Shown here: positions 23,008-33,754 of the stretch, one piece after another
Layout of the letters: each line of letters begins with the position of its first letter
Numbering within the stretch: position 1 is the stretch's first letter
NCBI RefSeq assembly: GCF_024713975.1
Contig: NC_091110.1
Coordinates: forward strand, 372,001 to 436,000
From: Paralichthys olivaceus
Lineage: Eukaryota; Chordata; Actinopteri; Pleuronectiformes; Paralichthyidae
Direction of reading: 5' to 3'
DNA: 64,000 bases
The notes under the pieces: generated by a model
Told to the model about the DNA's origin: nothing
The model's database searches: none
What the model saw: only the letters and a program-made list of their open reading frames with translations
Made by a program: the position numbers and the translations under genes

Positions 23008-23567
23008 TGGGTGACTGACGAGCACCCATAAACCTATCGGTAGCTGAGCACATGACTCTGTGTCCTGCATGAACTAACACAATGCTTCATTAGTCACAAT
23101 TCAAGTTCAGGATTTCTACGATGACATTCTCACTTTAAACCTCATTTAAAGTATCTTGAATTGAGGCAAATAAAGCTGACCTTGAATTATGATCAGTCAC
23201 AATCAAATTGTCATATATCACAAATCATAAACTGGATTTATTTTCATAATTAATTATGGATAAAATTACAAAGTATGTTGCAGAAATCTGAAATGGATAT
23301 CTATATAATTGAGCATTGTACAAGTTACATTGTACAAGTACATGTTCTACTGAATAAGGGATCAGCCACTTGCTATCTGTAAACCCCCAACCCCCAAGTG
23401 AATCTCCTTATATTATGCTAGGTGTTGTTTGGGCAAAGAAAAAATTAAAAGAAAAAAAGTCTAATTTTTGCATTTTAGCAGGTGCTCTTAATAAAAATGT
23501 TCCCTTTTTAGCACCATGCATCTTATCCACTGAAATATCTGTCTGTATTTTTAACAGTTCATCAGAG

Positions 23568-23800
23568 AGGATGATGGGAGCTCATATATAGTCAGTGGGA
23601 GTGGGGTGGTCAGCGATCCTGACACCACTCACAAGGACAGTGTTCCTCAGTCCTGGCAGCTCTACTCCAGTCCTGTCAATCACACAATAGGAGGCGTGGC
23701 TTACTTCCAGGTCACTGAGCATAAGATGACAGTCACCTTCATGCAGACTAATGGGAAATGTTTACCGCACAGAGCTGCCAACACGTATAGTCAGAAGTAA
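23568..23800 (+). pseudogene. acp5: Tartrate-resistant acid phosphatase, last exon, frameshifted copy
   Basis: Follows a splice acceptor (tttttaacag, ending 23,567). The reading frame gives '[14 protein letters not shown]', '[18 protein letters not shown]' and 'MQTNGKC', matching the C-terminal strand region of ACP5, a purple acid phosphatase. Compared with the intact copy at 60,425-60,682, two bases are missing near 23,760, so the last residues are out of frame and end at 23,800. The exon carrying the catalytic GHYP and GHDHN histidines is absent upstream because of the 3.69-kb deletion. The copy is therefore a pseudogene. Confidence 0.85.
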
Positions 23801-24139
23801 TGGAATGCTCTAAAACTGAAGATATGATTACTGATATCTTTGGGCGATGGCATGTTACTATTAAGTGAAATGTGTATATTCATAGTATTTTGTACTGTAT
23901 GTAATGTTTTACACATGTAACAAAATATAAACTGTTTTATGTCTTTTGTTGTGCATTGTATTTCATGATGGAGGCCTCAATGTGCAGGATGAATTATAGC
24001 TCTACTTGCATACAAGTAAGTAGTAGAGCAATAGTAGAGCCAAGTAGAGCATTGTTAGGTTTGCAACCAAAACATCTGCTCTGCCATTTTCACTCAAAAT
24101 TGGACCAAATTAATATTTGATTGTCATATTACTGCTTTT

Positions 24140-24270
24140 ATTTGTTCAAGTTTTTATTTACTTTGCTTGCTTTTCAGTCAAAGCACTTCCGTTTTTTTAA
24201 AGTGCTATATGAATAAAGTGTATTACTAGTAGTAGTAGTAGTAGTATCAATATTATTATTATTATTATAG
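24140..24270 (+). repeat. LINE-type 3' tail with (TAG)n/(TTA)n
   Basis: 'aaagtgctatatgaataaag' followed by short trinucleotide repeats is a standard teleost LINE/SINE 3' end. The same element is at 61,020-61,135 in copy 2. Confidence 0.6.
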
Positions 24271-24599
24271 TATTCAAGTGAGTTTACTATGAGTGAGTGA
24301 CGACAACAAGTTTCTGGAATCAGTGTGGGCGCCCATCTGCCTTGACTAGAGGAGAATAATGGAGGAGAGGAGAGATGAGTGGATAAGAGGGGAGAGAAGA
24401 GAGAGAGAGAGACAGAGAGAGACTGTTGTCATAAAAATATAAATATAATGAATAGTGATACATTGAGATGCAATTATATTATTAATAATAACAGTTTATC
24501 ATCATCATCATAATCATAATATGGTGGTAGTATTAGTAGTGAAATTTGGAGAGAGAGGGAGAGAGATAGAGAGATGGAAGCACAAACAATGGACTTTAG

Positions 24600-25380
24600 T
24601 TACATGAAGTAATATGAGAAAAATATGGGGCCACAGGCACAGTTCAGTGCATGTTGGGAGTTGTAGAAGAAAATTGTTGTTGTTTTCTCTATTTCTTTTG
24701 ATATTTTTATGCACCTTTCAAGTTCCTGCTTTTCTTCATGACATCGATCTTTGTGTTTACTGTATCTACTTTCCCAGGAGGATGGCTTTTGAGACAGCTT
24801 TCCTGCTGCTTCCCCAAACCTTTTATAGTTTGTTTTGGGGACATTGAGCAAGCCCGCTGTAGATGACATGAGGGAATGATTCGTAACATATTCCGATAAA
24901 CAGTCAGAGATGTATGACGGTGCTGTACCATTAAGAGAATTAAAAACAAGTAAAATAATTTTAAAATCAATCCTCAGTGATGCTAGAAGCCAGTGTAAAG
25001 ACACTAAAATAAGAGTAATATGGAATCTTTTCCTATTTCTCATTAAAACCATGGCTGCTGAATTTTGCAAAAGCTGTAGGCGATCGATGGATTTTTTCGG
25101 TAATCCTGAATATAGTGCATTACAGTAGTCCAGGCGAGAAAGTATAAAAGCATGAATCAACTTTTTGGCAGTTTCCAAAGTGAGGTACAGTCTTACTCTT
25201 GCAATGTTTCTTAAATGATAAAAGGCAATCTTTGTGACATTGTTTATGTGTGGATTAAAATCTAGTCCTGAGTAACACCCAGGTTCTTTATTTTTGATTT
25301 GTTTTGCTGCTCCAACTTTGCTGATAATCTTTTGTCCTTGAACATCAGTACCAATTACAAGATTTTCAGTTTTATTTTCA
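24600..25380 (-). pseudogene. LINE reverse transcriptase C-terminal fragment (L2/CR1 group), SD copy 1
   Basis: Minus-strand reading shows 'AFYHLRNIARVRLYL' (about 25,195-25,240), then from 25,178 'HAFILSRLDYCNALYSGLPK', 'RLQLLQNSAAMVLMR', 'HITLILVSLHWL' and 'RIDFKIILLVFNSLNG'. These are the standard end-of-RT motifs of fish L2-type LINEs, found after the catalytic domain. The upstream part (25,240-25,380) is frameshifted and the catalytic FADD region is missing. The last ~60 codons (below about 24,790) are non-homologous read-through. A near-identical copy is at 61,466-62,246. Confidence 0.8.
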
Positions 25381-26254
25381 CAGGCAATTTATAACTTGGT
25401 TTGGCGCATCAGAGTCATCTGGCACTAAATAAGGGAAGACACATGATGGATCAGATTTTTCTAACAAAAAGTAATTTATAAAGAACTAAAACAAAAAAGA
25501 AATTCAACTGATAAGGCTGACAGGAACTGAATTCCAGACCAAAACAAGATCAAATTAATGCTACAGAAATCAAAACTCATCTGAATGGCAGGATGAGCAT
25601 GGCTATTATTATATGAGGCAGTGGCCAGCTACCTCTACTTCACTGATGGTCCCCAGCTCCAGTTAATGTAAAACTTAGAGAGTTTTAGATAAAGGACCCG
25701 TGCGTAGCAACCTAACAAAAACCAGTGCCATGTTTAGATGACTAAATTACGAGTTTTGATTTGCATATGATGCTTGCATCTTTTGAAGAGAGCCATGTGG
25801 TATATCTAGACATACTCCCAGACCAGCCAACCATTTTATTTAACCCGAGAAGGGACATTGCGATTGACTGCTTTTTTTTCAGCTACACCCACACACACAC
25901 ACACAGCAATACACCCAGTGTCCTGTCAGATCCGGCTTTAACTGATTCTTTGCTTTGCCACGAATAAAACAGGGTATATAGGGATACATCCTGTTTCCAT
26001 CCTTTCGCACAACTTTCATTTCAATTCCATTTAGATGCTCCAGTCTATTCATGTAGAAAATAACACTGTTGACATCAAGAAGCTATAGAGATTTTAACTG
26101 CATGCTTGGTTTTGAGCAAAAATACTTCACAATGTCTTATTTGGTGTGTAAGTTCACACAGAATACCAATGAAAAGTAAATGCCACCAAAACTTCAGTGT
26201 CAGGACTACTGCTGTGTGTGTTGCTCTCCACTGACGCATCTGGCATACAGGCAA
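25381..26254. other. f3/acp5 intergenic or intronic DNA, no gene recognised
   Basis: Contains a (CA)n run at about 25,888-25,905. An open minus frame in the copy 2 equivalent (62,702-62,992) has no recognisable motif. The f3 transmembrane exon would be expected in this direction but was not found. Confidence 0.4.
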
Positions 26255-26302
26255 GTCCAGATCAGTCAGTTCTATTAAATTGGTCTTAGAGATGTGGACT
26301 TT
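26255..26302 (-). pseudogene. f3: Tissue factor exon 5, first 16 codons only, SD copy 1
   Basis: Splice acceptor (tttctgcag) immediately before 26,302. The frame continues from exon 4 in phase 0 with KVHISKTNLIELTDLD, matching the start of the exon encoding the end of the second FN3 domain. After this, similarity to the family stops: the expected GE(S/N)YCF...VQA...PSR region is not visible in any frame. The membrane span and cytoplasmic tail were not found further on. Because copy 2 shows the same loss, the truncation predates the segmental duplication. Confidence 0.65.
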
Positions 26303-26396
26303 CTGCAGAAAACACAGAATGGAAAACATGCAGTTTGTAATGAGTAAAAATGTATGCCTGTTTGAGACCGATATCGTGATGTCTCCTTTTACTCAC

Positions 26397-26578
26397 CTTT
26401 CCAGTGCTTTTGTTTTTCCGATAGGTGACTTTATAGTGCAGCTGGTCAGCAAAGATGTCCCTGATGTTCAGCTGGTGGCCATCTTTAAACAGGGCGGTGA
26501 GTGGGTCAGTCACATACAGGGTGGTTTTCTTTTGGCTTTCAATCACCTCCAGCTTGAAGTCAGGTTTGCCTATCTCAG
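26397..26578 (-). CDS. f3: Tissue factor (coagulation factor III) exon 4, SD copy 1
   Basis: 182 bp bounded by acceptor 'ccacag' (26,579-26,584) and donor GTGAGT (26,391-26,396). Phase fits exon 3 (one base carried) and ends in phase 0. The translation includes 'EIGKPDFKLEVIESQKK', 'VTDPLTALFKDGHQLNI' and 'RDIFADQLHYKVTYRKN', aligning by eye with the vertebrate tissue factor second FN3 domain (the 'LRDVFGKDLIYTLYYWK' region). Tissue factor is the membrane receptor for factor VII(a) and starts extrinsic coagulation. The 5' LTR of a Copia element begins 53 bp upstream of this exon's start, in intron 3, and may disturb the branch point. The exon itself is intact, but the gene as a whole looks broken. 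Confidence 0.85.
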
Positions 26579-26630
26579 CTGTGGAGAAGGGAGGGAGACT
26601 GTCACCTGTGCATGTACACCACTGTATGAC

Positions 26631-26949
26631 TGTTAAAATGTAAGCCTATTTCTTATGTTCTCAGGTTATATGACTGTAAATGTTGTTTACTCTTAGCGAC
26701 ACAAGAGGGCGCAAGAGCACACACAATAATTAATGTGATGAATGTTCATGTATTGTATGTGACCTAATCGACTTCCCGTACATGGACATTTTTATGCGTG
26801 ACTTTTCATATTCCAGTCAGTCCGCGCTCAACCCAACTGGCAGATGGCCACATTTCATTGTTCCTAAATAAATGTCCTTAAATGAGAGAAGTCGTCAGAC
26901 TCCTTCCTACGCATCGTCAGCAGCACCACTCTGCTGATAAAACTCAACA
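26631..26949 (+). repeat. Copia 5' LTR
   Basis: 319 bp, TGTTAAAATG...CTCAACA. Contains AATAAA at 26,867-26,872. It differs from the 3' LTR at two noticed sites (tta-t/c-atg and aat-c/g-gac). Confidence 0.95.
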
Positions 26950-26963
26950 GGTTATGGGCCCAG
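26950..26963 (+). promoter_or_regulatory. Primer binding site complementary to initiator tRNA-Met anticodon region
   Basis: GGTTATGGGCCCAG starts immediately after the 5' LTR. It is the complement of CTGGGCCCATAACC, the anticodon stem-loop of vertebrate initiator tRNA-Met. This implies priming from an internal cut tRNA fragment, as known for copia, rather than from the tRNA 3' CCA end. Confidence 0.85.
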
Positions 26964-27062
26964 GAGACGTTTGGAGGAGAAAATAGTCGACGAAAGCCAA
27001 GAAAGTTGCAACGGATCGCGTGCTGAAGAAGGCTGCTAACCTGAGGAGAGGGGCAAGCTAGC

Positions 27063-29213
27063 ATGGCAGAGCAACGAAGGGCAAGTAGCAGCAGGCTACA
27101 TCGACAGGTATTCGACGGCGACGAGGCAAAGTATGAAGTTTGGGAAACTAAATTGTTGGGACACTTTCGTTTATTAGGGCTGAAAGACACTGTGTTGAAT
27201 GAGCCAGTAACAGAAGCTGAAATAGCAGCAGATCCTGATAAAAACGCGGACGTGTATGCAGAGTTGATCCTACTGCTAGATGACAAAAGTCTGTCTCTGG
27301 TAATGAGAGATGCGCAAGATGATGGCAGAAAAGCATTACATATTCTGAGAGAATATTATGCAGGGAAGGGAAAGCCTCGTATAATTAGTTTGTACACCAC
27401 ACTGACCTCACTTCAAAAGTCCATCGGCGAAAGTGTAATGGACTATATCATTAGAGCAGAGACCGCCATAACTGCTCTGAGAAGCGCGGGAGAAACGCTG
27501 GGGGACAGTTTGCTGGTGGCTATGGTGCTGTAGGGATTGCCAGAGAGCTTCAAGCCATTCGCAATTCATGTGGCGCACACCTACGACAACATCACATTTG
27601 CTGACTTCAAGACCAAATTGCGGAGTTTCGAGGAAACCGAGAACATCAGAGCAACCGGGTCGAACGACGACAGCGTGATGAAGACCCAGGGGAGAACCGG
27701 ACGGCGACCTCCCAGTAGCAGCGCACATGGACCAGGCAAAGACGACAGGGAGATGGTGTGCTTCAAGTGCGGGACCAAGGGGCACCGAGCGAGAGCGTGT
27801 CGACAGAAGACGTGGTGTAGTGTTTGCAAAAATGACACACACAGGGACGCGACATGCAGACGAAAAGACAAAGACAGAGACCGAAGGGACGGCGTGAGCA
27901 AAGTGTCGGAGAATGCTGAGGTAAAGGAGGACTTCGCGTTCAAGATGGTGGACGGACGGGCCAGTGACCAGCGGCAGCCGGCGCGCACCATCCAGGAGAG
28001 GGGCCTGATGGTGGACACCGGGGCCACATCCCACGTCATCAACGACATCGCCTTGTTCACAAGTTTCGACAGCACCTTCAGGCCGGAGACTCACAGCGTC
28101 GAGTTGGCTGATGGGACCAGATGCAGCGGCGTCGCTCAGCAGAGAGGCACGGCAGTGGTTACCCTCATCGACAGCAGTGGACGGCGGTGCAATGCGAAAC
28201 TGTTGGACGCTCTGTATGTGCCGTCGTACCCGCAGAACATTTTCTTGGTGAAGGCAGCAACCACGAATGGGTCTACAGTCGTCTTCAAAGAAAGCAATGA
28301 TGTCTTGATAACCAGATATGGTACCAGGTTTGACATTCATGTGTTTGGCAGGTTGTACTACCTGCACACTGAGATTGAGTCCACTGATGATAAGTGTAAT
28401 GCAACCCACGACATCCAAGCATGGCATGAGATACTAGGCCACTGTAATTATGATGATGTGCTTAGGTTACATGAGGTTGTTGATGGTATGCAGATCAAGG
28501 GGAAAATGAGTAAGCCTGAGCAAGAGTGTGAAGTGTGTATTCAAGGGAAGTTTACACAAACTAGAAATAGGAATCCCGATGCCAGAGCAAAGGCTCCTTT
28601 AGAAATGATACACACAGACCTTGCAGGTCCAATAGCCACTGAGTCATTAGATGGGTACAAATATGCACAGTCTTTTACTGATGATTATTCAAATACAGTG
28701 TTTGTTTACTTTCTAAAGAAAAAGAGTGATGCAGTGCAGGCAACTGAAAAATTCCTTGCAGATGTATCCTGTTATGGGAAGGTGAAGTGTATGCGATCTG
28801 ATAATGGAACTGAGTTCACAGGTGGTGATTTCCAGGCACTGCTGAGGAAAAGCAAAATTAGGCATGAGACGACAGCTCCGTACTCACCGCACCAAAATGG
28901 AACAGCAGAACGTGGGTGGCGTACTCTTTTCGAGATGGGCAGGTGCATGCTAATTGAAAGTGAGTTACCAAAACACCTTTGGCACTACGCAGTACAAACA
29001 GCCGCAATGGTACGCAACAGATGCTTGAACAAGCATCTGTTGCATCTGTGGCTGACTCCTTACGAGATGTTGACAAACAAAAAGCCCAATGTGTCCAGAA
29101 TGCAACGATTTGGGTCTGTTTGCTACACTTATAAGCAGGAAAAGGGGAAGCTTGACTCAAGGTGTGATCAGGGGCTTTTGTGGGGTACGACAAAAATAGC
29201 CCAGCGTATTTAG
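27063..29213 (+). pseudogene. Copia gag-protease-integrase, interrupted
   Basis: Starts at ATG 27,063. Gag (UBN2/copia-type capsid, 'YEVWETKLLGHFRLLGL') runs to an in-frame TAG at 27,531-27,533, and the same frame continues after it. Two consecutive CCHC zinc knuckles follow (CFKCGTKGHRARAC about 27,758-27,800 and CSVCKNDTHRDATC about 27,809-27,850). The aspartic protease is at VDTGATSH (about 28,011). Integrase has the HHCC finger (H...H...CEVC, about 28,428-28,535) and a DDE core: HTDLAGP (about 28,609), RSDNGTEF (about 28,794) and NGTAERGW (about 28,896). The frame is lost near 29,178 and terminates at 29,213. Length and order are normal for Copia; the breaks make it non-autonomous. Confidence 0.93.
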
Positions 29214-31108
29214 TGTATCACTCAAATACAAACAAAGTGCAAAAACACAGGCTGGTGAAATTTGTGAGCAAAACAGCTTCAGAAAAACAAACACAGACAG
29301 ATGAGCCAGATCTAATTGATGACAGTGTGGGGCACAGAGTCAGGACTAGGGGGACGTAGGGGGTCAACAGGAGTGCAGAAAAGGCTCTAGAGCAAAATGA
29401 ACCCGGTGAAAGTCCAGATTGCGATAGTCCAAGGGCAGCAAATGAGTCTACTGAGAGTAGGCGGTATCCAACAAGAGAAAGGAGGGCACCAAATTACCTA
29501 GGCGAATTTGTGACAGAAGACAGTGATAGTGACGGGATGCATGTCACAGTAGACTACTGCTGCAGAGCAGTTTGTGGCATTCCGCAAACTTATGGTGAAG
29601 CAATGCAGTCAGACAATTCAAAAGAATGGAGAAAAGCAATGAATGAGGAAATCCAGTCTCTAAATGAGAATAAAACCTTTACCCCGACAACACTACCCGT
29701 GGGCAAGAAACCAGTGGGGGGTAGGTGGGTTTACGCAATCAAGTCTGGTGTAGATGGGAATGACCAGTACAAAGCTCGATTTGTCGCCAAGGGCTACAGC
29801 CAGAAAATGGGTGTAGACTATGGGGAAACGTTTTCACCTACAGCAGATCTAACCAGTGTTAGAATTTTGCTACAGAAGGCAGTGCAGGAAAATTTACTGG
29901 TCCACCAAATGGACGTGAAAACCGCGTTCTTACACGCCCCCATAGACCACGAAATCTACATCAATCCACCAGAGGGCTATGAAGAAAAAGAGGGTGTAGT
30001 CTATAGGCTAGAGAAATCGCTTTATGGTCTCAAACAGTCTGGAAGAAACTGGAACAGGGTTTTACATGATTGCTTAACTGAAAATGGTTTCACACAAAAC
30101 CAAGCTGACCACTGTGTTTATTCTCAAGAGTCTAAAGAAGGGAAAGTGATCTTAATTGTGTGTGTAGATGACTTGATCATCGCTGCAAGCGATGAAGGAA
30201 AACTGAAAAAGGTGAAAGGGATGCTTGCAAAGCAATTCAAGATGAAAGATTTGGGGCAACTCAAACATTTTCTTGGTATTGATTTTGATTTTTCTGATGA
30301 ATGCATTAAGATGTCACAAGAGAAGTACACTCACAAAATTCTACAGTGTTTCAACATGTCAGAATGCAGGGTGAGAGATACTCCTTGTGAGCAAAAGCTC
30401 GAATACAGTAATGATGCAGTTAAAATGACAGATATCAGGATGTACAGAGAGGCCGTGGGCAGTCTGATATACCTGACGACCTGCACTAGGCCTGATCTGA
30501 GTTTTGTGGTGAGCAGGCTGTCACAGTACCTAGATGAGCCTACAGAGGAGCAATGGGTTACTGTGAAGCATGTCCTGCGATACCTTAAAGGTACAGCAGA
30601 CAAAGGTTTAACCTTTAGGAGAAGCACTGAGAATCTTGGTATGAAAGCCTACAGTGATGCAGACTGGGCGGCTGATACCAGTGATCGCCGCAGTACCACA
30701 GGATACTGTGTTAGTCTTAGTGAAAACAGTGCACTTGTTTCATGGAAGACAAAGAAGCAACCTACTGTTGCACTTTCCACATGCGAAGCAGAGTATATGG
30801 CACTTGCTTCTACTGTTCAGGAATGCCTTTACCTAGAACAATTACTGGAGAATATGGATGGTTACCAATACACACAAACGGTAATACATGAAGACAATCA
30901 GGGGACGATTGCTCTTGCCAGAAATCCTGTGAATAGAAAGCGTTGTAAACACATAGACATTAGGTATCACTTTATTAGGTCTACTGTGAATGAGGGTAAG
31001 GTGAATTTAATGTACTGTGCTACTGATGAAATGGTCGCTGATGTGATGACGAAGCCTGTCAGCAAGTTCAAACTGGGAAAGTTTGCAGGTCTTCTTTTTG
31101 GTGACTAA
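29180..31108 (+). pseudogene. Copia reverse transcriptase and RNase H
   Basis: Picks up the polyprotein in the next frame ('GYDKNSPAYLVY' just after 29,180), is stopped by TAG at 29,357-29,359, then stays open to TAA at 31,106-31,108. RT: 'KARFVAKGYSQKMGVDYGET', 'MDVKTAFLHAPI' and the catalytic box as CVDDL (about 30,161), where YVDD is commoner. RNase H: 'SDADWAADTSDRRST' (about 30,652), 'TCEAEYMAL' (about 30,780), 'EDNQGTIALARNP' (about 30,891) and 'KHIDIRYHFIR' (about 30,948). The RT/RNase H half is long and clean, consistent with recent insertion. Confidence 0.93.
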
Positions 31109-31177
31109 TATGTGTAAGCCAAAGGTACACATTTGTTCGATATTGTTTTGGTGTTTTTGTGTAACCAACCTGAGTAC

Positions 31178-31186
31178 AAGTGGGGG
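31178..31186 (+). promoter_or_regulatory. Polypurine tract
   Basis: aagtggggg directly before the 3' LTR. Short and interrupted by one T, but in the expected position for plus-strand priming. Confidence 0.5.
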
Positions 31187-31505
31187 TGTTAAAATGTAAG
31201 CCTATTTCTTATGTTCTCAGGTTACATGACTGTAAATGTTGTTTACTCTTAGCGACACAAGAGGGCGCAAGAGCACACACAATAATTAATGTGATGAATG
31301 TTCATGTATTGTATGTGACCTAATGGACTTCCCGTACATGGACATTTTTATGCGTGACTTTTCATATTCCAGTCAGTCCGCGCTCAACCCAACTGGCAGA
31401 TGGCCACATTTCATTGTTCCTAAATAAATGTCCTTAAATGAGAGAAGTCGTCAGACTCCTTCCTACGCATCGTCAGCAGCACCACTCTGCTGATAAAACT
31501 CAACA
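31187..31505 (+). repeat. Copia 3' LTR
   Basis: 319 bp, same length and ends as the 5' LTR. AATAAA at 31,423-31,428. Followed by the pre-insertion sequence atctctcatgg, as in copy 2. Confidence 0.95.
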
Positions 31506-31738
31506 ATCTCTCATGGAAGTTACCATTTTAATTATGTTAGAGGCCAAAAAATTGTGAGCATTGACAACGCTGAAGCCATTTTTAGATATGACAGGTAAAG
31601 TGAGCAGTATTGGCTACAGAGTTTACCCATAGTCTGACTTTCAAACATGCACAAAACAACAGGAGGTTCTCTGCACAGACATGTTCACAACAGCAACACA
31701 CACACAAACACTCTCTCTCACAGTGCTTTCACATTGAA

Positions 31739-32397
31739 CGGAAGCGCATTGCATTCACTTGAAAAAAAAAAAAACTCTGTTTACAATGCATGTCTAAATC
31801 AATATTTTTTTCAGTTTTTCTGACTTTTTTTTTCCATTTTTTGGAGTAATTTTTCTTCTGTTTTTCGGACTATTTTTTTTTTTCTGCGTTTAGAGAGCAT
31901 TTGAAACAATAGACGCTTTCATTCCTTTATTGAGAGCTAGATGTAATGGAAACAAACATGACCTGCTTGTTTAGTTTAATCAAGTTTTACTTTGATCTGG
32001 GTTTAAGACACTGGGAGATAGTCCTGTCTTTAAGTCATATAGATGGTATTATCATTAGTTTGTCGAATCTACGCAGGCACCTGAGGACTTTGCGGTTGCT
32101 CAGAAGGAAAGCCTATTCAGATCTGCTGAGATGGGGCATGTATGTGCGGGCAGGAGTCACCATAGGTCCATGGGAGTCACTTGCAGGTTGGAGGTTCCGA
32201 GGGAGTTCGAAGTATCTCGATAATTCAGAAATTCAGAAAAAAAACTACTCCGAAAAACAGATAAGAATTACTGCGAAAAACAGAAGAAAAAAAATTGTCA
32301 GAAAAACAGAAAAAAATATTCAAAAAAACAAACCAAAAAATAAATTACTCAGAAAAAACTGTTTTTTTTTTTTTCAAGTGAATGCAATACACTTCCG
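31739..32397 (+). mobile_element. Short DNA transposon with integrase-like N-terminal fragment
   Basis: Terminal inverted repeats: cggaagcgcattgcattcac at 31,739 and its near reverse complement ending at 32,397. AT-rich subterminal repeats rich in TTTTTCGG / CCGAAAAA follow on both sides. The centre encodes 'IKFYFDLGLRHWEIVLSLSH', 'LRRHLRTLRLLRRKAYSDLL' (from 31,946), resembling the N-terminal helix-turn-helix part of fish integrase-core (DDE) transposase genes. The catalytic part is absent, so it is non-autonomous. The left part recurs in copy 2 at about 63,726-64,000, cut by the window end. Confidence 0.6.
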
Positions 32398-32705
32398 TAG
32401 AATTCTCCTGAAATTCTACGGACATTATACTAGGAGGCCAGGAGGAGAAAGTCTGCAAAAACTGGGGAGCGTCTCACTTGGACATTTGCATTCACACATG
32501 CACCTCCTCTGGCAAATATACTGAGGAACTGCTGAGTTTGGTGCATGTCAGAAAGCAGCTTGAGAAAGACAGAGCTGAGCTGCAACAAGAGGTCATTGGG
32601 AAGGACCGGAGCCCTGACGGGCTCTGGGACAATTTAACAGCTGTTATTTCCAACACATTTTGTCAATTAGAAAAAAGTCTTCACGAGTGTAGCAGAAGAA
32701 CGTAC
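32398..32705. other. f3 intron 3, no gene recognised
   Basis: An open plus frame (residues like RKQLEKDRAELQQEV, about 32,545-32,600) has coiled-coil-like composition but no recognisable family and no flanking splice sites that I could support. Treated as intronic. Confidence 0.35.
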
Positions 32706-32898
32706 TGTCTTTGTAGGGGCAGAACCGTGGTGTGCTGGTGTGAGGGGACTCAATGAGGTCAGTGGTGGCCCCCTCGGGGTTTCGGACAGGACGTCAGCTG
32801 TGTAGTAGGCGTTCAGGTCAGTCAGAGAGCTGGACAGATCACACACTGTTTCTGTGGTCTGGATACAGTGAGGAGTCCTCTGATTGTTCCCTGAAACC
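32706..32898 (-). pseudogene. f3: Tissue factor exon 3 with a one-base frame break
   Basis: Acceptor 'tttacag' before 32,898; donor GTACGT at 32,700-32,705. The first part reads 'VSGNNQRTPHCIQTTETVCDL', carrying the two cysteines of the N-terminal FN3 domain disulphide (family pattern KCFYTTDTECDL). It continues with 'SSLTDLNAYYTADVLSETP'. At the C-run 32,769-32,773 (+ strand) the frame of the first half no longer fits. The second half ('TTDLIESPHTSTPRFCPYKD') is open only in another frame, and that frame joins exon 4 correctly. This is a real one-base pseudogene lesion or a homopolymer sequencing error. Confidence 0.8.
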
Positions 32899-33431
32899 CT
32901 GTAAAATTTGACAAGTTTCATATGGACATGAATGATGGATGAAAATAGTCTTATTTAGTCTATAATAGACACCAGATGAGCAATAAATTAGGTCTTAAGT
33001 CTGTCTAGTCTGGGTATCATTTATAACGCATACAGTCAAAATAAATATTTTATTATCTGTGCAAAATAACATTGATGTGAATATACTGTGGAACAATGAG
33101 CTGAAAGAGCTGTTTGCAGCTGTTGGCATTTGTTAATTCTATTTGATTGTTGACATTGCTCTTGCCTCTTTCATTTTTCTCTTATTGAATCACAAAGGTC
33201 AATTGTCTTTTAGTTATCTTACTATTTAAAGAGCTCTGGCCTAAAATATACATTCCAGTAAAAGCTTTTACTGAATCAATAATGGAAAGACTCATTCCTG
33301 CAAGGTCACATAGCGGGAAAGTGTGAGGGCATTTGCTTTCCGTGGACACACTGACAAGATGAATGTTTCTGGGAATTAAACGCCATTTGTTAAAAGGGTT
33401 AAAGGGTGAGGGTTCGGATGCAGGTACTTAC

Positions 33432-33537
33432 GTAGAGTACTCCACAGTGTAGCTGTAAGTGGCTGATGGTTTTGGTTCCCAGGACAAAATGGTTTTAAAG
33501 TTGGTTGATTTCCAATTTTGTGCTTGGGGATAGGAGC
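33432..33537 (-). CDS. f3: Tissue factor exon 2
   Basis: Acceptor 'ttttccag' before 33,537; donor GTAAGT at 33,426-33,431; 106 bp. Phase 1 in, phase 2 out, joining exon 1 and exon 3 in frame. Translation '[19 protein letters not shown]' followed by '[12 protein letters not shown]' is the first FN3 domain start. The [15 protein letters not shown] core is the clearest tissue-factor signature in the window. Confidence 0.92.
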
Positions 33538-33754
33538 CTGGAAAATGAGACAATTTGTGTAAGATACTATACTAACATGATTTAAATGAAGGTTATAGTG
33601 ACACACAAATGTTGACTCCTGTCATTATGAAAGAAAACAATACACCAAAGGTGTTTTATATACTTTATTAACTTATACAAGTAATTTCCATAGGTGAGCT
33701 GTACAGGGGACTGTCACACAGTGATAGGGCCTTAGTGCCATAAGTTTTAAACTA

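Larger units (their letters stand above)
22580..23367 (-). repeat. Unit X, partial copy B
   Basis: Reverse-strand match to about 2,045-2,860 of copy A: ORF fragment, TATA/CCAAT block and the AT-rich block. At 23,368 it leaves unit X ('ctatctgtaa|acccccaac'), a junction shared exactly with 56,548-56,560. This copy and copy F therefore belong to the two halves of the segmental duplication. Confidence 0.75.
23368..26630 (+). repeat. Segmental duplication copy 1, left part
   Basis: Matches 56,551-56,712 and then 60,405-63,497 with only scattered substitutions and small indels. About 3.69 kb present in copy 2 (56,713-60,404) is missing here: 'ccactgaaatat' is joined directly to 'ctgtctgtatttttaacag'. 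The match resumes after the Copia element at 31,506. Confidence 0.9.
26631..31505 (+). mobile_element. Copia-type LTR retrotransposon (4,875 bp), young but defective
   Basis: Two 319-bp LTRs (26,631-26,949 and 31,187-31,505) start with TG and end with CA and differ at about two positions, so the insertion is young. Order inside is gag, protease, integrase, RT, RNase H: the Copia order (integrase before RT). Right flank is atctc (31,506-31,510) and left flank atgac (26,626-26,630), an imperfect 5-bp target duplication. The empty site in copy 2 reads atctc at 63,493-63,497. Coding is interrupted by three lesions: TAG at 27,531, a frame change near 29,178, and TAG at 29,357. It lies within intron 3 of f3, opposite to f3 transcription. 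Might belong to the fish GalEa/Zeco-type Copia group (inference). Confidence 0.97.

Noticed and set aside
26950..26963. tRNA-Met gene fragment
   Set aside because: Only 14 bp, directly after an LTR and in the complementary sense: a primer binding site.
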